From: Candidatus Bathyarchaeota archaeon
Lineage (GTDB): Archaea; Thermoproteota; Bathyarchaeia; TCS64
Length of the DNA stretch: 15,671 bases
Assembly: GCA_030601645.1 (NCBI GenBank)
Contig: JAUWBQ010000017.1
Location: 1 to 15,671, forward strand
Direction: 5' to 3'
The notes under the pieces were generated by a model. It was not told the DNA's origin and did not search any database. It saw nothing but the letters and a program-made list of their open reading frames with translations. Position 1 is the stretch's first letter; each line of letters begins with the position of its first letter. Positions 12,654-15,671 of this stretch are shown one piece after another. The translations under genes and the position numbers were made by a program.

Positions 12654-14656
12654 GCAGCCTCGTAGTCTATCTCGTAGACCATCACGAACCCGTACTCTGA
12701 GACGAAGGCAAAATTGAACGCGGGATCCGGCTGCAGGTACATGAGCTTGTATAGGGTGGACTCGGTGTATCTGTCCGTCGGGCTGCCTGTCTCGTCGACG
12801 TAGTCCGAGATGTTCAACCCGCCGATCTGGACCATCCAGGACCACTTCACGTTGTCCCCGAAGGGCCACTGCTGCTCGGGGTTCCCCGGGTTAAACGTGT
12901 TGAACACCAAGATGTGGGTGGCGCCGTACGCCTCAAGCATGGGAACGGAGTCCGACTGGTTGAGCATCATGATCCTGCCGATGTAGCCGATCTGGCTACT
13001 ATTACCTGTGGCGCCGTCGGCCATGGTCGTCTTCCCGGCTATGGCCTCTATCCAGTAGCCGTAGTCCCACCAGGACACCACCACGGCGTCGTCCGGGAGG
13101 TTGTCCTTCATCCAAGACAAAGCCTGCATCCAGTCCTCGGGATATCTGTCCCCGAAGAGGGCTGGGACCCCAGAGGAAGCCAGGGATGTCGGTCTGAGGG
13201 ACGCATCCGCGGTGCCCCATATCGTCGGTAGAATCCCGATGAATATGAGGACCACGAATATTATGCCGAGCTCCCGGCTCATCCCGAACCAGGTCCTCCT
13301 GCGCCTCCTGCCCCGGGTCTCTTCCCTCTGTCTTGAGATTTGGACGAAGGGGGTTAGAAGCTCTTTCAAGCCGTAGGCGGCCATGAGGCTGGTCGGTATC
13401 GACAGGATGAGGGACAGCCGCGTCATGGAACCGGTGAAGTATACCGCTGTGATGAAGAAAAGGGCGCAGAAGATGCGCCTCCCATCCGATCTATCGATGG
13501 CGAAGTATGCCCCTAACATCGCTAGGGGGAATGTCAGCCCAAAGGTGCCGAAGAAGCTGCTCCACACCGATCTCTTGTGCTCCGCCACGGATTCAGAGAG
13601 GGGACTCGTCAGACCCGCCCCGGGCATAATCACTCTCCAGAACTTTCCGCTAATAGGCTTTATCAAGCCGAGGTATTCGAGGGCGAACACCCCGATGACA
13701 AGCGCAACTATCAGCCCACCTATCAGCAGGACTGTCTGGCGTTCTTCCAACCTCTCCCGGGCGATCTCGTACACCACGAGGAGACTAACCAGGAGTATCA
13801 CGGCTGCGTTCTCCATGCTGGAGAGGTATCTGAAGCCCAGCCTCGGGACCAAAGTTGCGATGAAGAAGCCGATGCCCATGGTTACCCCATAGGATATGAG
13901 GTGCTGCCTATCATACGATCGAGCGACCAGGGATACGAGGATGAACAGCGCGAGGAGCCCCACGGCGTATCTTGCCGCGCCCCATGATGCGAAGATGTAG
14001 CCGAGGGTGAGGCCAGCCGCCGCCGCGTACGCCACCTTATGCCTGAAGGGCCGCTCTTTGTCGATGGAGCGGAGGAACAACAGGGCTGTGGCGGTCATCC
14101 CGAAGAGACCGATGTTCTCCGTGTCGTAGAAGCCCAGGGAGGTCCTGGCCAGGAAGGCCTCGCTGACGGCCATGAAGAAAGCCGAGATGAGGCCGACGTA
14201 ACCACCGCCCAGGTCTCTCCCGAGGAAGTAGATCACAACGCAGGTGATGGCGCCCATCAGGACGGGGAAGTAGAGGCAGACGTCGTGCACGGAGACGTTA
14301 ACCCCCAGGGTCTGGAGGATGTGGTAGACGCAGGCCCCCGTGACCGGGACCCCTGGGAAGGATGAACGGGCGAGGTGTCTGCCCCAGGGCCACCAGCTCA
14401 GCGTGTCGTGCCAGTTGAACCAGGCGGAGTAGCCGTTCTCCACGACGTACTCGGTCACCCTGAGCTGGAAGAGGGGGTCGAAGGCGTCCATGTAGGGCCC
14501 CCATCTGACCCTCATGACCCTGAATATTATAGCGAGGACGAGAACCATGCCCAGGATGGAGGCCTCGAGGGCGGTCTTCCTGCTCAGGTGGGGCCTGAAG
14601 GATGTGATGCCGCCAAGTATGCCGCTGAGTCTGCCCTGCTTCGTGGTCTTGGTCAT
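12650..14656 (-). CDS. aglB: Oligosaccharyltransferase, STT3/AglB family
   Basis: The enzyme transfers lipid-linked glycans to asparagine in N-x-S/T sequons on the outer face of the membrane. The 668-residue form has about a dozen membrane helices followed by a soluble domain. Motifs: D57-A-F-D60 (first acidic pair), F-Y-D178-T-E180-N in the loop after helix 4, S-V-A-E-H at 356-360 (the SVSE/TIXE region), and W-W-D-Y-G-Y-W at 529-535, which reads the sequon, followed by NSSQIGYIGRIMM, the region of the DK/MI motif. The open frame could start at ATG 14743, but TATA sequence at 14690-14698 predicts transcription near 14667, so ATG 14656 is the likely start. The run of seven arginines and neighbours near 450 lies between helices. 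The gene probably serves surface proteins such as the DUF3160 protein. Confidence 0.95.
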   Translation of the reverse strand: MTKTTKQGRLSGILGGITSFRPHLSRKTALEASILGMVLVLAIIFRVMRVRWGPYMDAFDPLFQLRVTEYVVENGYSAWFNWHDTLSWWPWGRHLARSSFPGVPVTGACVYHILQTLGVNVSVHDVCLYFPVLMGAITCVVIYFLGRDLGGGYVGLISAFFMAVSEAFLARTSLGFYDTENIGLFGMTATALLFLRSIDKERPFRHKVAYAAAAGLTLGYIFASWGAARYAVGLLALFILVSLVARSYDRQHLISYGVTMGIGFFIATLVPRLGFRYLSSMENAAVILLVSLLVVYEIARERLEERQTVLLIGGLIVALVIGVFALEYLGLIKPISGKFWRVIMPGAGLTSPLSESVAEHKRSVWSSFFGTFGLTFPLAMLGAYFAIDRSDGRRIFCALFFITAVYFTGSMTRLSLILSIPTSLMAAYGLKELLTPFVQISRQREETRGRRRRRTWFGMSRELGIIFVVLIFIGILPTIWGTADASLRPTSLASSGVPALFGDRYPEDWMQALSWMKDNLPDDAVVVSWWDYGYWIEAIAGKTTMADGATGNSSQIGYIGRIMMLNQSDSVPMLEAYGATHILVFNTFNPGNPEQQWPFGDNVKWSWMVQIGGLNISDYVDETGSPTDRYTESTLYKLMYLQPDPAFNFAFVSEYGFVMVYEIDYEAA

Positions 14657-14689
14657 TTTTCCCGGCCTACAATAGTGGGGGAGGAGACT

Positions 14690-14698
14690 TTTATTTAA
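14690..14698 (-). promoter_or_regulatory. TATA box of aglB
   Basis: The minus strand reads TTAAATAAA, centred near 14694. The predicted start of transcription is about 14667, eleven bases before ATG 14656 and well downstream of the alternative ATG at 14743. This both separates aglB from the phosphoesterase gene and fixes the start. Confidence 0.6.
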
Positions 14699-14743
14699 CT
14701 TCCTATGGGAGGGTCCTGGTTGAGGTGTGAGTTGATCTGGCAT

Positions 14744-15457
14744 TCACCTGCCGACGTAGAGACGGTCGGCTAGACTCGCCGGTAGCCTGAGTTCGTGCAT
14801 CTTGGATGCCGTCTCATCGATGTCGTATTCTACTCGCCTGTGGGAGACCTCGAACCCGCCTTCGGTTATGTCTACAAGCATGTAGCTGGCTCTGGGGTCG
14901 CCGTCTCTGGGTTGTCCCACCGAGCCTGGGTTCATCAATGCTCGTCCTTCGAGACGATGGACGAAGGGGATGTGGGTATGACCGAGGATGAGGAGGTCGG
15001 AGCCGGTTGCTCCGAGTAACTCTTCGGCTCTCCGCTGGGCTTCGGCGGGGTAGACGTACTCGTCTGTGGGGAATTGTGGGCTCCCGTGGAAGACGGCTAT
15101 CTTGGCATTCCCGTGATCAAAAGTCAGGTTTGCCCTGAGCCTCCCCAGCCACGACATGTGTATGGGTTCGAGCAGGCCTCGGTTGATGGTGAGGGCTTCG
15201 GCGGCCCGGGGGTTGAGGCGGGTCGTGTCGGCGGTGACGGCGGCCTGGTCGTGGTTTCCTTTGACGCATTTGAAGTCACTGAGTTTGAGGGTGTCTATGC
15301 ACTCTCGGGGTTCGGGTCCGTAGCCTATGACGTCTCCTGCGCAGATGGCCGCGTCGAAGTCCCCGGCGTCCTCCAGGACTCGTTTTAGGGCTGTGTGGTT
15401 ACTGTGGATGTCGGAGACGACGATTAGCCTCGTGGGGTCCACCGTCTTCACATACAC
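14744..15457 (-). CDS. YfcE-type metallophosphoesterase
   Basis: The 237-residue protein has all five calcineurin-like metal-site blocks: S-D16-I-H18-S-N-H, G-D42-V-I-G-Y-G-P, G-N68-H69-D, H124-G-S and G-H160-T-H162. The overall plan matches the archaeal and bacterial YfcE/MJ0936 group, two-metal phosphodiesterases active on model substrates and possibly cyclic nucleotides. GTG 15457 gives the longest version. A TATA-like TTTTTTAA at 15464-15471 predicts transcription near 15441, which points to GTG 15442 as a leaderless start and would remove five residues, with no effect on motifs. No signal peptide or membrane segment is seen, so it is cytoplasmic. It lies upstream of aglB on the same strand, but aglB has its own promoter. 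Confidence 0.92.
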   Translation of the reverse strand: MYVKTVDPTRLIVVSDIHSNHTALKRVLEDAGDFDAAICAGDVIGYGPEPRECIDTLKLSDFKCVKGNHDQAAVTADTTRLNPRAAEALTINRGLLEPIHMSWLGRLRANLTFDHGNAKIAVFHGSPQFPTDEYVYPAEAQRRAEELLGATGSDLLILGHTHIPFVHRLEGRALMNPGSVGQPRDGDPRASYMLVDITEGGFEVSHRRVEYDIDETASKMHELRLPASLADRLYVGR

Positions 15458-15463
15458 GACCGG

Positions 15464-15471
15464 TTTTTTAA
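15464..15471 (-). promoter_or_regulatory. TATA-like element of the phosphoesterase gene
   Basis: The minus strand reads TTAAAAAA, centred near 15468, about 27 bases before GTG 15442. A weaker element (CCTTAACTT, 15492-15500) about 28 bases further out could serve the divergent plus-strand gene instead. Confidence 0.4.
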
Positions 15472-15531
15472 CGGTTTCAGGGCAGGGGAACCCTTAACTT
15501 GTGTTAGAACCTAAGGTGGGACCGAGAGTTA

Positions 15532-15671
15532 ATGGGCCCAGAGTTCTCCACCGGCTCCGCTCCCTTTCAGGATAGACAACTCCACGCCGCCATCGCCGAG
15601 CTGGAGAACGCCGTCATCGCCCTTTTCTGGGAGGGGCGCGAGCCCCGCTTGGGCACCCTGACGGTCACCCT
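15532..15671 (+). CDS. Unidentified gene, 5' end only
   Basis: The frame starts at ATG 15532 and is open to the right edge, giving 46 complete codons. The visible protein (MGPEFSTGSAPFQDRQ..., then HAAIAELENAVIALFWEG and EPRLGTLTVT) has a helix followed by a likely beta strand and hairpin. I do not recognise it with confidence. Codon use, with G or C at most third positions, matches the neighbouring genes, and a weak TATA-like CCTTAACTT (15492-15500) is about 36 bases upstream. It is divergent from the phosphoesterase gene. Confidence 0.6.
   Translation, partial: MGPEFSTGSAPFQDRQLHAAIAELENAVIALFWEGREPRLGTLTVT

Noticed and set aside
14657..14743. 29-residue N-terminal extension of AglB from ATG 14743
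   Set aside because: A TATA box lies inside this segment, and the extension has no family similarity, so ATG 14656 is the better start.

Overview
The window comes from an archaeon with a moderately high GC genome. Archaeal markers are a deoxyhypusine synthase gene directly downstream of a translation factor aIF5A gene, an AglB/STT3-type oligosaccharyltransferase, many TATA boxes about 26-27 bases upstream of short-leader or leaderless starts, and a tRNA-Leu-like gene with no encoded CCA. The gene mix (parvulin, DUF3160, nitrilase, M14 peptidase, radical SAM) would suit a Bathyarchaeia-like lineage. That placement is a guess from gene content, not a phylogenetic result.

Left part (1-1457): the 3' end of an AbiEi-like antitoxin gene is followed at once by a complete AbiEii-like nucleotidyltransferase toxin gene. 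Together they look like a type IV toxin-antitoxin module. Next comes a non-coding stretch with its own TATA box. It holds a possible structured RNA closed by a 9-bp long-range helix, which runs into a tRNA-Leu(CAG)-like sequence whose acceptor stem does not close properly.

Middle left (1458-5559): four genes on the plus strand encode a SAM methyltransferase, an alpha/beta-hydrolase-fold protein lacking the catalytic serine, an M14 zinc carboxypeptidase-like protein and a nitrilase-family enzyme with an intact Glu-Lys-Cys triad. The hydrolase and peptidase genes are 29 bases apart and probably share an operon. The nitrilase has its own promoter.

Middle (5560-9319): a large membrane-anchored DUF3160 protein with an N-terminal coiled coil, a small cysteine-rich protein, and, on the minus strand, a second SAM methyltransferase read from a leaderless transcript.

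Middle right (9448-12379): the hypusine pair (aIF5A then deoxyhypusine synthase, minus strand), a divergent radical SAM protein with a cysteine-rich C-terminus, and a small parvulin prolyl isomerase on the minus strand.

Right part (12417-15671): a plus-strand reading frame without a normal start codon whose stop overlaps the stop of aglB; aglB itself (minus); a YfcE-type metallophosphoesterase (minus); and the first 46 codons of an unidentified plus-strand gene cut by the window edge.

No CRISPR array, insertion sequence or long repeat was seen. The most unusual items are the RNA region at 1063-1290, the nucleophile-less hydrolase in a hydrolytic-enzyme cluster, the Cys-rich small protein and the startless frame at 12417-12653.
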